From: Dasypus novemcinctus
Taxonomy: Eukaryota > Chordata > Mammalia > Cingulata > Dasypodidae
Direction of reading: 5' to 3'
NCBI RefSeq assembly: GCF_030445035.2
Contig: NC_080682.1
Location: forward strand, 33,276,770 to 33,340,769
DNA length: 64,000 bases
The notes below the pieces were generated by a model. That model saw only the letters and a list, made by a program, of their open reading frames with translations, was not told the origin of the DNA and did not search any database. Below are positions 48,050 through 57,894 of the stretch, in pieces. The stretch's first letter is position 1; each line of letters opens with the position of its first letter. The position numbers were made by a program, and so were the translations under genes.

Positions 48050-48472
48050 CAAGCATATGTTGTCTATATTTAATTTATGAGGTGGTAAGATAGTATAGTA
48101 AGGAGCTCCAGGACTCAGACCTTCCAGCAAAAAAAAAAAAAAAATCAAGAAAGTATATGAACTGTTAGAAACAATTAGTGTGAAACTCTGGAGGCAAGAA
48201 GAAAATTATACAGCATCTAGGGACAAGCAGAATGAAGAGGCTGATACGTTATTGTAAAAACCAGGAGATTGCTAACTTAATGTGGTGGTTACTGATGCCC
48301 ATTTCTCACTTTTATGATAGGCCACAGTGTGGTCCAGCTGCTGACTATCTCACTGGTGACAGAAAGGAACATAAAAATCCTCTTCCCCAAGACAAGTGGT
48401 TGGCATAGTGGATTAATATTCTCAGCATTTGATTAGTGAATTTGGGTCTGTTGGGACCTGTCTTTGAAGGGC
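48050..48472 (+). mobile_element. LINE-1 5' UTR, copy B (interrupted by the ERV)
   Basis: Matches 21150-21509 of copy A, including TAGTAAGGAGCTCCAGGACT. The retrovirus is inserted within this L1 5' region. Confidence 0.75.
48467..48472 (+). repeat. ERV target-site duplication, left (AAGGGC)
   Basis: Six-base duplicate directly before the 5' LTR, identical to 52281-52286. Six bases is the usual duplication length of betaretroviruses and class II ERVs. Confidence 0.92.
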
Positions 48473-48731
48473 TGCGGTCACCCCTCGGGCTGAAGTGTGG
48501 TTTGCTGGCCTGGCGGGGGAGCAGCCGCGGCAGGCCAAGCCGCTGCCCCCATAATAGGGTGGCTGGTCGGACTCACCGCCACCCCTGAAGGAAGCTCGGC
48601 ATGGGCGCAGAGTGCCCTCGGGTCTCCCCTTCTCGGCAGCCATGCTTCCGCGGCCGCCCCTCCTCCCGGATGGCGCCACCCGATGTCTGTGGGGCAGCAC
48701 CCTTCTTCTTCTTTCTCCCTGCGCAGGCGCA

Positions 48732-48908
48732 GGGCGGAAAATTCCAGTCTGCCCTTTTCCCCTCCCCCGACAGCAGCAACAGCCAGGTGTGGGCGGAAAA
48801 ATCCAGCCCGCCCTTTTCCCCTCCCCCGACAGCAGCAATAGCCAGGCGTGGGCGGAAAAATCCAGCCCGCCCTTTTCCCCTCCCCCAACAGCAGCAACAG
48901 CCAGGCGT
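48732..48908 (+). repeat. Three 59-bp tandem repeats in the 5' LTR (U3)
   Basis: Units at 48732-48790, 48791-48849 and 48850-48908, each starting GGGCGGAAAA and containing CCCTTTTCCCCTCCCCC. A degenerate fourth unit follows from 48909. GGGCGG-like and CCCTCCCCC-like motifs are Sp1-type binding candidates, so this looks like a U3 enhancer array. Confidence 0.93.
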
Positions 48909-49055
48909 GGGTGGGAAACTCAAGTCTGCCCTCCACCCCAGCAACAGCAGCCACCAATCCCTAAACCCTGCCCCTTCCCCCAGCAACAGCGACAGCCAAT
49001 CCCTAACCACCACCCCTCCCCCGTCCAGTACCGCCCACTGACCTTTCGCCAGCAA

Positions 49056-49132
49056 CCAATCAGAACAGGGCGTGGCTTCGACCAATCAGCCTTCCCCAGC
49101 CCCTATAAAACTGTTGCCTCTCCCTCAGTAAA
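49056..49132 (+). promoter_or_regulatory. ERV 5' LTR core promoter and poly-A-like signal
   Basis: CCAAT at 49056-49060 and 49082-49086, both in a CCAATCAG context typical of NF-Y sites. GGGCGTGG at 49068-49075. TATAAAA at 49104-49110. AGTAAA at 49127-49132 may act as the polyadenylation signal, placing the start of R at about 49130. The same arrangement is in the 3' LTR (TATAAAA at 51919-51925). Confidence 0.8.
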
Positions 49133-49317
49133 GTGGACTTGCGTGTTTACCTTGTCTCCGTGGTAGTTCTTCTGCCATGCGCCCTCCAGTCCTGAGAGCC
49201 CCCGACAAGGGCCTGGCCTCCCTTGTCCCCAGTTCGTCGCCTGCTTCTCCGGGCGACCCCTTCGTCGCCGGCTTCGCTGGGCGACCCCGTCAGCCGAACC
49301 GCGCAACCCCTTGTGAG

Positions 49318-49432
49318 ACCGATCCCTCGTCTGCTGCCGGACCGACCCCTTGTCCCAGGTGGGACCGACCCCTCGTCCCAAGCGGGACCGACCCCTCGTC
49401 CAGAGCTGGACCGACCCCTCGTCCGCAGCCAG
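49318..49432 (+). repeat. Five 23-bp tandem repeats in the 5' LTR (R/U5)
   Basis: Units beginning ACCGACCCCTCGTCC (first unit ACCGATCCCTCGTCT) repeat at exact 23-bp spacing five times. The counterpart in the 3' LTR is 52133-52247. Confidence 0.92.
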
Positions 49433-49467
49433 ACCCCACCTCTACCGACCGAGCAAGCCGCCGCAGC

Positions 49468-49485
49468 TGGCGCCCAACGTGGGGC
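49468..49485 (+). other. ERV primer binding site, tRNA-Lys1,2 type
   Basis: TGGCGCCCAACGTGGGGC, two bases after the LTR end. This 18-base form is complementary to the 3' end of tRNA-Lys1,2 and is characteristic of several betaretroviruses. A second AACGTGGGGC lies at 49505-49514, suggesting a small local duplication. Confidence 0.92.
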
Positions 49486-49549
49486 AAAGCAACCCCACCA
49501 CAGCACAACGTGGGGCAAGGCAACTCCACCACAGCCTCACTCCATAACC

Positions 49550-50165
49550 TGGCGCCCCCCCCCTCCTCTCTTCTCACCTTGAGACTTCTCTCGTGCAACA
49601 TTGCTGCTACCTGAGCCTTGGCTACCTCATATGATCCACGGCGGTCTGGGAGAATCGCTGGATGGCTTTCTCCTTCCATGTCGGGGGCTTATACCGACCC
49701 GCTATGATTAAGAGGAGCCTTGGATTTCTCGGGAGCGCGCGCTTGCATGTCTGAAGTAATCCTACCACAGCCCTACCCCCTCCTCTCTTCTCACCTTGGG
49801 ACTTCTCTCGTGCAACATTGCTGCTACCTGAGCCTTGGCTACCTCATACGATCCACGGCGGTCTGGGAGAATCACTGGATGGCTTTCTCCTTCCATGTCG
49901 GGGGCTTATACCGACCCGCTATGATTAAGAGGAGCCTTGGATTTCTCGGGAGCACGCGCTTGCACGTCTGAAGTAACCCTACCATAGCCCTACGCTCTCC
50001 TCTCTTCTCACCCCTATCTTTTCGCTCTGCATTGCTGCTCCTGAACCTTGGTGACCTCATATGATCCACGGCGGTCTGGGAGAATCGCTGGATGGCTTTC
50101 TCCTTCCATGTCAGGGGCTTATACCGACCCGCTATGATTAAGAGGCGCCAATAAAACTCTCAGGA
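49550..50165 (+). repeat. Three 217-bp tandem repeats in the ERV leader
   Basis: Anchor TCCTCTCTTC occurs at 49564, 49781 and 49998, exactly 217 bases apart. Each unit contains GATCCACGGCGGTCTGGGAG, GGATGGCTTTCTCCTTCCAT and CTTATACCGACCCGCTATGA. Units 1 and 2 are nearly identical; unit 3 is more diverged and its end changes to a segment with AATAAA at 50150-50155. The position between primer site and the first protein remnant is where packaging signals lie in retroviruses. The units have no shared long open frame. Confidence 0.93.
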
Positions 50166-50169
50166 GCGC

Positions 50170-50521
50170 GTGCCTGAGCACCTCCACCCCTGCCTTCACC
50201 TCTGCCTCCTCCCCTCTGCGCTTGCTCCCCTTTGCCTTGCTCCACTGCTCGTCATCCTGCCCTCCCCTTGTCAGGGCCTTCTCTTGGCCCGCAACCACCG
50301 TCGGAGCCCCACCAGCTCTGACCCCTCGTCTCACCGCGCACCTCGGCTCCCATCGCCGCGCTCTCAAGGATGCCGCTCAGCCAATCTGGGTCCCCGGGAG
50401 ATACGTCAAACCTGCCACCTCAGCAGCGGATGTCCCGCAGGGCACGGTGCCAGATGCGAGTGATCCAGCACCAACTGAGCCAGCTCACCCTCCACCCCGA
50501 GAGGCAACCATCCAACCCTGA
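50170..50521 (+). pseudogene. ERV pol 3' end remnant (integrase C-terminus)
   Basis: In the frame ending at TGA 50519-50521, PIWVPGRYVKP (50381-50413) resembles the tail of betaretroviral integrase. About 36 more codons follow to the stop. Sequence upstream in this frame is Ser/Pro-rich and not recognisable as integrase, so the deletion junction is probably near 50340. Only this tail remains, so no enzyme function is possible. Confidence 0.6.
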
Positions 50522-50669
50522 AGTCCGTTCACTGCTCGCACTCTACCGTCAGTGCAGATGCCGCAACCCTCGCCATGCTGCCGAGCCAATTAACATAGTC
50601 TCTCTCCTTCTCCTTATGCTCTCCCTTGCCACCTCTGGCCAAGCTAACCCCTCTCACCAGCCCCGCTAA
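50370..50669 (+). pseudogene. ERV env leader remnant
   Basis: A different frame from the pol tail and overlapping it, as pol and env do in betaretroviruses. The likely start is ATG 50430 (MSRRARCQMR). The Arg-rich stretch, followed by the hydrophobic segment INIVSLLLLMLSLATSGQ (about 50593-50646), resembles the long, basic signal peptides of class II env proteins. The frame stops at 50669, just after the predicted signal cleavage region. The surface domain is missing. Confidence 0.65.
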
Positions 50670-50779
50670 ATGGCCCGCAACCCGCTTTCCCCAGCCCGCA
50701 GCTTGCGGAGCTTCCTCCTGTCTCGACCTCACTCCTCTTCTCAGCCATCCAAAGCATCCTTTCTCGTCCCCCGCCCCCC

Positions 50780-51283
50780 TCCTTTTTTCTCTTGAACCCC
50801 TACTGCGTTGCAGATTGGGCCGCCCCATGTCGGCCCGCCCCATTAACATCGGCCTCTCTCGCACCCGTGAAGACTTTGGCCTTCTTATTGTCCTCGCCTA
50901 CGTCTCCACCACTCCCGATGCTGCCGCCACCACCGTCGCTGGTGCCCTGACGCGACTTGTCCTCACCGCTGTGATCCTCCAGACCATCACACAGTCTGCC
51001 TCTACCGCTCTTCGCCGCTAAGAAGAGATCAACTACCTGTAACGCGCTGTCATTTGGGACTTTTAACAACAGATAGACCTTATAGCCACCAAGATCAACG
51101 AGAATTGGACATTGGCCACCCTTGCTTGCAACGGCAAGATACCGCCCCCCAAATTGTACATTTGTATCCCCGTCATGCTCACCTCCCTCTTCAGCCCCGC
51201 TTCCCTCATTGCTTACTGCCTCTTGGGCCTCAGCTACTTGTTGCTGCTGCCATCCTGGTCCTTATTTGAAAAGAAGGGGGAAA
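50780..51283 (+). pseudogene. ERV env transmembrane-subunit remnant
   Basis: In one frame, sequence around 50900-51020 (LIVLAYVSTTPDAAATTVAG, then LTRLVLTAVILQTITQ) resembles the fusion-peptide and helical region of a retroviral TM subunit. A membrane anchor-like block (SLIAYCLLGLSYLLLLPSW) lies near 51205-51262. Three in-frame stops separate them (51019, 51040 and 51067 regions), and most of the ectodomain between is absent. It is non-functional. Confidence 0.6.
51269..51283 (+). other. ERV polypurine tract
   Basis: AAAAGAAGGGGGAAA lies immediately before the 3' LTR, the expected primer for plus-strand synthesis. Confidence 0.93.
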
Positions 51284-52280
51284 TGCGGTCACCCCTCGGG
51301 CTGAAGTGTGGTTTGCTGGCCTGGCGAGGGGAGCGGCCGCAGTAGGCCTAATTCTGCTACCCCCATAAAAGGGTGGTTGGTCGGGCCCACCGCCACCCCT
51401 GAAGGAAGCTCGGCATGGGCACAGAGTGCCCTTGGGTCTCCCCTTCTCGGCAGCCATGCTTCCATGGCCGCCCCTCCTCCCAGATGGTGCCACCCAATGC
51501 CTTGTGGGGCGGCACCCTTCTTCTTCTTTCTCCCTGCGCAGGCGCAGGGCGGAAAATTCCAGTCTGCCCTTTTCCCCTTCCCCGACAGCAGCAACAGCCA
51601 GGTGTGGGCGGAAAAATCCAGCCCGCCCTTTTCCCCTCCCCCGACAGCAGCAATAGCCAGGCGTGGGCGGAAAAATCCAGCCTGCCCTTTTCCCCTCCCC
51701 CGACAGCAGCAACAGCCAGGCGTGGGCGGGAAACTCAAGTCTGCCCTCCACCCCAGCAACAGCAGCCACCAATCCCTAAACCCTGCCCCTTCCCCCAGCA
51801 ACAGCGACAGCCAATCCCTAACCACCACCCCTCCCCCGTCCAGTACCGCCCACTGACCTTTCGCCAGCAACCAATCAGAACAGGGCGTGGCTTCGACCAA
51901 TCAGCCTTCCCCAGCCCCTATAAAACTGTTGCCTCTCCCTCAGTAAAGTGGACTTGCGTGTTTACCTTGTCTCCGCGGTAGTTCTTCTGCCGTGCGCCCT
52001 CCAGTCCTGAGAGCCCCCGACAAGGGCCTGGCCTCCCTTGTCCCCAGTTCGTCGCCTGCTTCTCCGGGCGACCCCTTCGTCGCCGGCTTCGCCGGGCGAC
52101 CCCGTCAGCCGAACCGCGCAACCCCTTGTGAGACCGATCCCTCGTCTGCTGCCGGACCGACCCCTCGTCCCAGGTGGGACCGACCCCTCGTCCCAAGCGG
52201 GACCGACCCCTCGTCCAGAGCTGGACCGACCCCTTGTCCGCAGCCAGACCCCACCTCTACCGACCGAGCAAGCCGCCGCA
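51284..52280 (+). repeat. ERV 3' LTR (997 bp)
   Basis: Same ends as the 5' LTR. The 59-bp repeats are at 51547-51723, TATAAAA at 51919-51925 and the 23-bp repeats at 52133-52247. Confidence 0.95.
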
Positions 52281-52286
52281 AAGGGC
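52281..52286 (+). repeat. ERV target-site duplication, right (AAGGGC)
   Basis: Identical to 48467-48472 and followed by AGCCATTATTTCAA, the continuation of the L1 sequence seen uninterrupted in copy A. Confidence 0.92.
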
Positions 52287-54990
52287 AGCCATTATTTCAA
52301 TACACCTCAGATAAAGGCAACAGCAACTATTGTTTCAGCTTGTCCTGTCATGGGTAGCAGCTGACATTTTTTCAAACTGGCCTAGATTTAGGCAGCAGTG
52401 ATGGAGGCTTAAGGACTTTGAGTCTCTTCAGTGCTTTGGGAGGTAGTCAATTTAAGGGCTGTATTGGTTGGACAGGTCAAGAAGCTCAGCTTTGAGGAGT
52501 TATCAGAGAAGAAAATAATCATATGATCATTTCAACTGATGTAGCAAAGGCCTTAAAAAAATCCTGCACCCCTTGATAAAAAAAACACAGAAACCTAGAA
52601 CTAGAAGGAAACTTCTTCAACAAGATAAAGGACATATAAGCAAAGTCCACAGCTAACATCCTATTAATGGTGAAGGACTGAAGCTTTCACTCTAAGATCA
52701 GGAACAAGACAAGTATGCCTGCTGTCAACACTATTACTGAAAATTTTACAGGAATTTTTTGCCAAAGCAATTAAGCAAGAAATATAAATAAAAGTTATCA
52801 AAATTGGAAAGGATGAAATACAATTTTCCCTATTTGCAAATGATACAGTCCTACGTACAGAAAATCCTTAAAAACGCCACAACAAAGCTCCTAGAGCTAA
52901 TAGGTGAATTCACCGAACCGAAGTGACAGGGTATGGGATCAATACCCCAAAATGAGTAGTGTTTCTTTATACAGGCAATGAATAATCAGAACTATAAATC
53001 AAGAAAAGAATTCCATTCAAAATAGCAACAGAAAAAATCAAATATCTAGGAATAATTCTAACTAAGGATGTAAAGGACTTAAACACAAATACTACAAAAC
53101 ATTACTAAAAGCAATCGAGGAAGATCTAAATAAATGGAAGGACATTCTATGTTCATGGGTAAGACTACATATTGCTAAGATGTCAATAATAACCAAAGCA
53201 ACTTATAGATTCAATGCAATCCCAATCAGAATTCCAACAACTTTTTTTTAGGAAATTGATAAGCCAATCTTCAATTTTATATGGAACTATAAGGTGCTCG
53301 AAATGCCAAAGCCATCCTGGAAAAGAAGAATGAAATTGGAGGACTCACACTTCTCAATATTAAAACTTAATACAAGACACATAAATAAAAACAGTACCAT
53401 ATCCATATTGACCAAAGCACAGATATATAGAGCACTGGGATTGATTTGAGAAATCAGAAATCAGCCTTCATATTTAAGGACGGCTGATTATTGAAAACTT
53501 CCCAACTGAGTTTTGTCTTCAGCAAATACTGTTAGGAAAACCAATCTTTGTGAGCAAAAGTAAAACAGAAGGAAGACATCTAGCTAACACCAAATTAAAA
53601 AATCAACTAAAAATTGATCAAAGACCTAAATATACAAATTAGAACCATCAAGAACCTAGAAGAAAAGGAAGGGAAGCATCCTCAGGATCTTGTGCTAGGC
53701 CAAGGTTTCTTTGACTGTCAACCCATAGCAAAAGCAACAGGAGAAAAAAAAAAGTATATATATATATACACACATATATAAATGGGGCCTCATCAAAGTT
53801 AAAAACTTTTGTGCTTTAATGTCCTTTACCATGAAAATAAAAATAATATGACAGCCTACACAGTGGGAGAACATATTTGGAAACTGAATATCTGTTAATG
53901 CTTTAATATCCAAAATATATAAAATTTAACAACAAAACAACCCAATTAAAAAATGGGCAAAAGACTTGAATGCACATCTTTCCAAATGGCCAAAGAGTAG
54001 ATCAACAGATGTCCAAAATTACTAGCTTTCAGGGAAATGGAAATTAAAACCACAATGAGATATCATTTCACACCCACAAAAATAGCTACTATTACACAAA
54101 CATAATATTACAAGTTTTGGACAATATTCAGGGAAAAGGGAATTCTCATTTACTGCTGGTGGCATTTTAAAGTGTTCAGCCACTGTGGAAGACAGTTTCA
54201 TGGTTCTTCAGAAAGTTTATAATAGAACTATCATATGTCACAGCAATCCGACTATTAGGTATATACCCAAAATAATTGAAAACAGGGACATCAATAGATA
54301 TCTGCACACTGAACTTCATAGTAGTATTATTCACAATTGCTAAAGATAGAAGCAACCTAAGTGACCTTCAATAATGAAGGAATAATTAGAATGTGGTATA
54401 TACATAAAGAAATGAAATATTATTGTGGTAAAATGAAATTTTGATATATGCAAAACATGAATGAACATTGAAGATATCATATTGAATGAAATAAATCAAA
54501 TAACAAAGAACACATGATCTCACTATATGAAATGATTAGAATTAGCAAGCTCATACTCATTACCGCGAATAATGTTTACTCATGGGTGAGGCTAGGGACT
54601 GGGAAGCTAAGGCTTGGAATACACAAGGTTCCTATATGGAATGATGGGAATGTTTTGGTGATGGGTGGTAATGACGGGAGAACAATAATGTGGCCTCATT
54701 AACAGCACTGAAATATATATATATGAATTTGAATAAAATAGAAAATAGATTATACATGTGGTAAGAGAATAAAAATTTTTAAAAAATCTATGGAACTATA
54801 TTACACTGTAAAATATAAGATAAATCTTGAACTTCAGTTAATAGTACAATTTTAAAAATATGTCATTATCAATTGTAACAAATATTTCACAACAATACAC
54901 ATTTTTGGTGGTGGGGTAGTGTATGAGAATCCTGTATTTTATACACAATTGTTCTGTAAATCCACACTTTCTCCAATAAAGTAAAAAAAA
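52287..54990 (+). mobile_element. LINE-1 5' remainder, ORF2 3' half and 3' UTR, copy B
   Basis: 52287-52510 is L1 5' region matching copy A after 21510. A deletion then joins it to ORF2 reverse-transcriptase sequence (ATCCTGCACCCCTTGATAAA near 52561). At about 52837 the RT catalytic block reads FANDTVL where an FADD-type motif is expected. ORF2 continues to its C-terminal end (near 54480) and is followed by a 3' UTR ending in CCAATAAAGTAAAAAAAAA near 54975. An (AT/AC) run is at 53755-53778. ORF1 and half of ORF2 are missing; all frames are broken. Confidence 0.85.
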
Positions 54991-57870
54991 AATTATAAAT
55001 TTGCATTGTAAAAGAATGTAAAAATGTATCATATAAATAAAACTGTATAATGTAGTACTATTAGAAAAAAAAGTAGACCTTTGCATTCCAGAGATAAGAA
55101 GGATAGTATAAAATAACATAGAGGGAAGTTATCAGAAAACTATAAAATTCCGAAACAGAGCTTCAAATCACGTAAAAAATGGAGATCATTAAAAAAAAAG
55201 GAATAGAATTTTATTAATAACTGACATTGAATAATTATCAGAGATAAAGTTTTAATTTTGTTGAAATATAGGGCAAATAATTCATGTTTCTTTTCTGTTC
55301 CTTACTCCTGATCTTCAGTCATTATTTGTTTTTTTTTTTTTGCTGTTAGCAGTGTTATATTAGAATCTCAACAATAAAGATTCATCAAAAACAATTAGTC
55401 GTATCAAGTTTTGAGAATTATTTTTCTTCAACTAGTATATTATTTGAAAGTACACTTACCACCTATAAAAATTATTGTAATGCTGTTAAGAAAAACTTCC
55501 TTATTGCTATTTTGCAAGCACTAAGCAGATCCTATTTAGGCGGTATTGATATAGGACCCTAAGTTGCCCTATTATGAAATAAATTGACAAACTTATCTCA
55601 GTGTCAGTGAATTTTTGATGAATTGCACATACAAAACTCTAAATAATATATAAAATATTATTTTAAAATTCTTTGATCTATACAACAAATTCACTCTGGA
55701 AATTCTGCCATATAAACTGCATTTTTTTCCATGAATTGCTTCAAAATCTACATGAAAAATTGATTTAATTATTGTTAATTAATGAGGGTCATAGGAATTC
55801 ATTTCACATGGCTGTATAAAGACGAAGTAAACTTTTGGCCATTAATATAATTATAAAATCTTTACTCATGTCAGCGCTAATTTTTACATTTGTCCAACAT
55901 GTTTCTCTTAATATAATAAGTGCCAATAAATTAAAATAATAACTCTAATTGCACAAAAGTGCGTGGTGTATAAATACATTGCATTTGCTGTAGCAATTAA
56001 TTAACTGGCACTCCCAAACCTGACAGGAGAAACAACATCAAGTACCTTGGATGCCTAAAAAATGCCCATTAATGAGCTGGTTCACACTCCTAGAAAGAAG
56101 GTAGTTATGCTGCACCAGTAAGGCAAAATACAAAAAATTGTGGGTTTTACAAATGTTTATTGTAAAAGAGGTCAAGGTGTATGTATTATAAATATTTAAT
56201 AAAAATACCAGGATATCACTAAAAATTCACCAAGATAGAATTATATAAAGACGTAAGCATAAATATAAGTAAGCTGTATATGCACAAAGGAAAATACTTG
56301 GAGTCAAATGCATCTAAAATATAACAATATTTATGAAAGTTTTTTTTTTCATTTTTTGTGTAATAATATTTGTAGAATGAACAATGATTAATCCAATGAT
56401 AGTCTCATTGGACAAAATGTGCTATTCCATTCTTAATGGTTAATGATCTATCATTTTAGCCACAGAGCAATTATGTATTCTGTAGAAATAACCTCTTTTA
56501 ACCCAGTTATAAATTAGAGGATCACAAGAGAATACCAAAAACGCTACTCAATATTATGTAGCTTCTAAGTGAAGGTAATTCTCTGTTACAAACCTAAAAC
56601 AGATGTGTCAGTCCTTGAACTTTTATCCTTGGCATGAGGCCAAACAATCTTCCTTGGAAATTGGTCCCAGAGATGACCAAATGTTGCATTATCAGCAATC
56701 GTCAATATAAGAGTCCCCTTGGCAATAACAGGACGAAAGGAAAAGGATACACTGCTCCACACTCTTACACAGGGATACACAGTAGCTCTTAGTATATTTG
56801 GCAAACAATTCCCAGGTGAACGTTCTATTTGAGCAGACTTAAGCAAACATTTTAAGCAGATTTATTTTACCTCTCTCTCTGACTCTTGCTGTCACTCTTT
56901 CTATAGATATATGCATAAAAATTAAACATTAGTTATCTCAAAGAAAATAAGTACATCACAGAAACCGTTAATGGCTTAAATATTTTATTTGGAAGAAAAA
57001 TTTAGACTGACAAAGTTCTAGATACACCAACTTTGACCCATGCTAAGTATGTCAAATTTGGAGCATTTTAATTTATCTAATAAAATGGAATATTATTAGA
57101 ATATTATTAACAGACCTTTAAATATCATCTAGGCATTACCCAATTAATGACAGGGTTTCTAGAAATTAAAATCAGAGTCATGAAGCAATGAACATATGTT
57201 GGAAATAAAATATTTGGAAGAAGTTTAAGAATCTGTCAAAAATCTATCTTCTGAAATTAAATAGTATAATTTGCTCTCTAATGTAAATGCACTTAAGGCT
57301 TAATTTCTGATCTGTCATTTGTACTAAATAATATTGGCAATAACAGAAGATTAAATGATGAATTAAAAATCTATCTCATTGTTTATTACATAACTAGATA
57401 TTTGTTTTTCTGAAATTAAATACAAATAGGAATATAGTATTATGATCATTATCTCTGGACTCAACCAATTTTGGTAGAATCACAGTACCAAAATTAATGG
57501 TTTGTCACTGAAAAGTTACTTAAATTTACATGCACTTTGTCTCATCTAAAAAATGTGTAAAATAGTAATACCTATGATATAATATTTAAATATTAATAAA
57601 TATTTTAATTTAGGGTATATTTATAAAAGTATCAAATCATTCTACTATGCATATGTATGAATTTCTATTATAAAATATCCAAAGTTGATTTATACCAAAT
57701 TTACATTTGGCAATCAAACTAAGATTTTTTTCAGTCATATTTTGAAAATTATGCTTTATTTTACAATTCTAAAATCAGTAAACTAATTTTATTTTAATCT
57801 CCAGATTATTTAGATTTTAAAAAAGCTTTATTTTGAAGTTATTCATGCTAAATTTCACATTTAATTTCTT
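54990..57870. other. Duplicated 5' flank of the copy B OR pseudogene
   Basis: Collinear with 23230-23822 and 24890-27240 of copy A, e.g. GGAATTCATTTCACATGGCTG at 55794 and 25121. No gene. A poly-T tract is at 55328-55340. Confidence 0.75.
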
Positions 57871-57894
57871 AATAGTTTACAATAGTTGATCGCT

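Larger units (their letters stand above)
48473..49465 (+). repeat. ERV 5' LTR (993 bp)
   Basis: Starts TGCGGTCACCCC and ends AAGCCGCCGCA. It contains three 59-bp repeats, two CCAAT boxes, a GC box, a TATA box and five 23-bp repeats. By eye it differs from the 3' LTR at about 30 positions, concentrated in the first 250 bases. Long open frames on both strands (up to about 200 codons) reflect GC-rich sequence with few stops and are not treated as genes. Confidence 0.95.
48473..52280 (+). mobile_element. Non-autonomous class II (betaretrovirus-like) endogenous retrovirus
   Basis: A 3808-bp provirus with every end structure present: TG...CA LTRs (993 and 997 bp), 6-bp target duplication, Lys1,2-type primer binding site and polypurine tract. 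The interior is only 1818 bp. In order it holds a leader with three 217-bp tandem repeats, a trace of pol end, an env leader overlapping it in another frame, and a broken env transmembrane segment. Gag, protease, reverse transcriptase and most of integrase and env surface are absent. It could therefore only have moved with proteins from a relative. The GC content contrasts sharply with the AT-rich surroundings. Class II placement rests on the Lys primer site, the 6-bp duplication and the pol/env overlap. Confidence 0.93.

Noticed and set aside
48422-49681. Many long open frames on both strands of the 5' LTR region (up to about 184 codons)
   Set aside because: They lie in GC-rich, repetitive LTR sequence with few stop triplets, overlap in all frames, are Pro/Ser- or Gly/Arg-rich, and recur in the 3' LTR only because the LTRs are duplicates.
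48473-52280. CpG-island promoter of a host gene
   Set aside because: The GC-rich block coincides exactly with the provirus, including target duplications, and no host exon follows it.
51230-52364. Open frames up to 203 codons across the 3' LTR
   Set aside because: Same reason; they run through the LTR boundaries and tandem repeats without any protein family signature.
57886-57894. Alternative upstream start for the copy B OR
   Set aside because: The upstream codon is TTG; the ATG at 57895 matches the start used in the intact paralogue.
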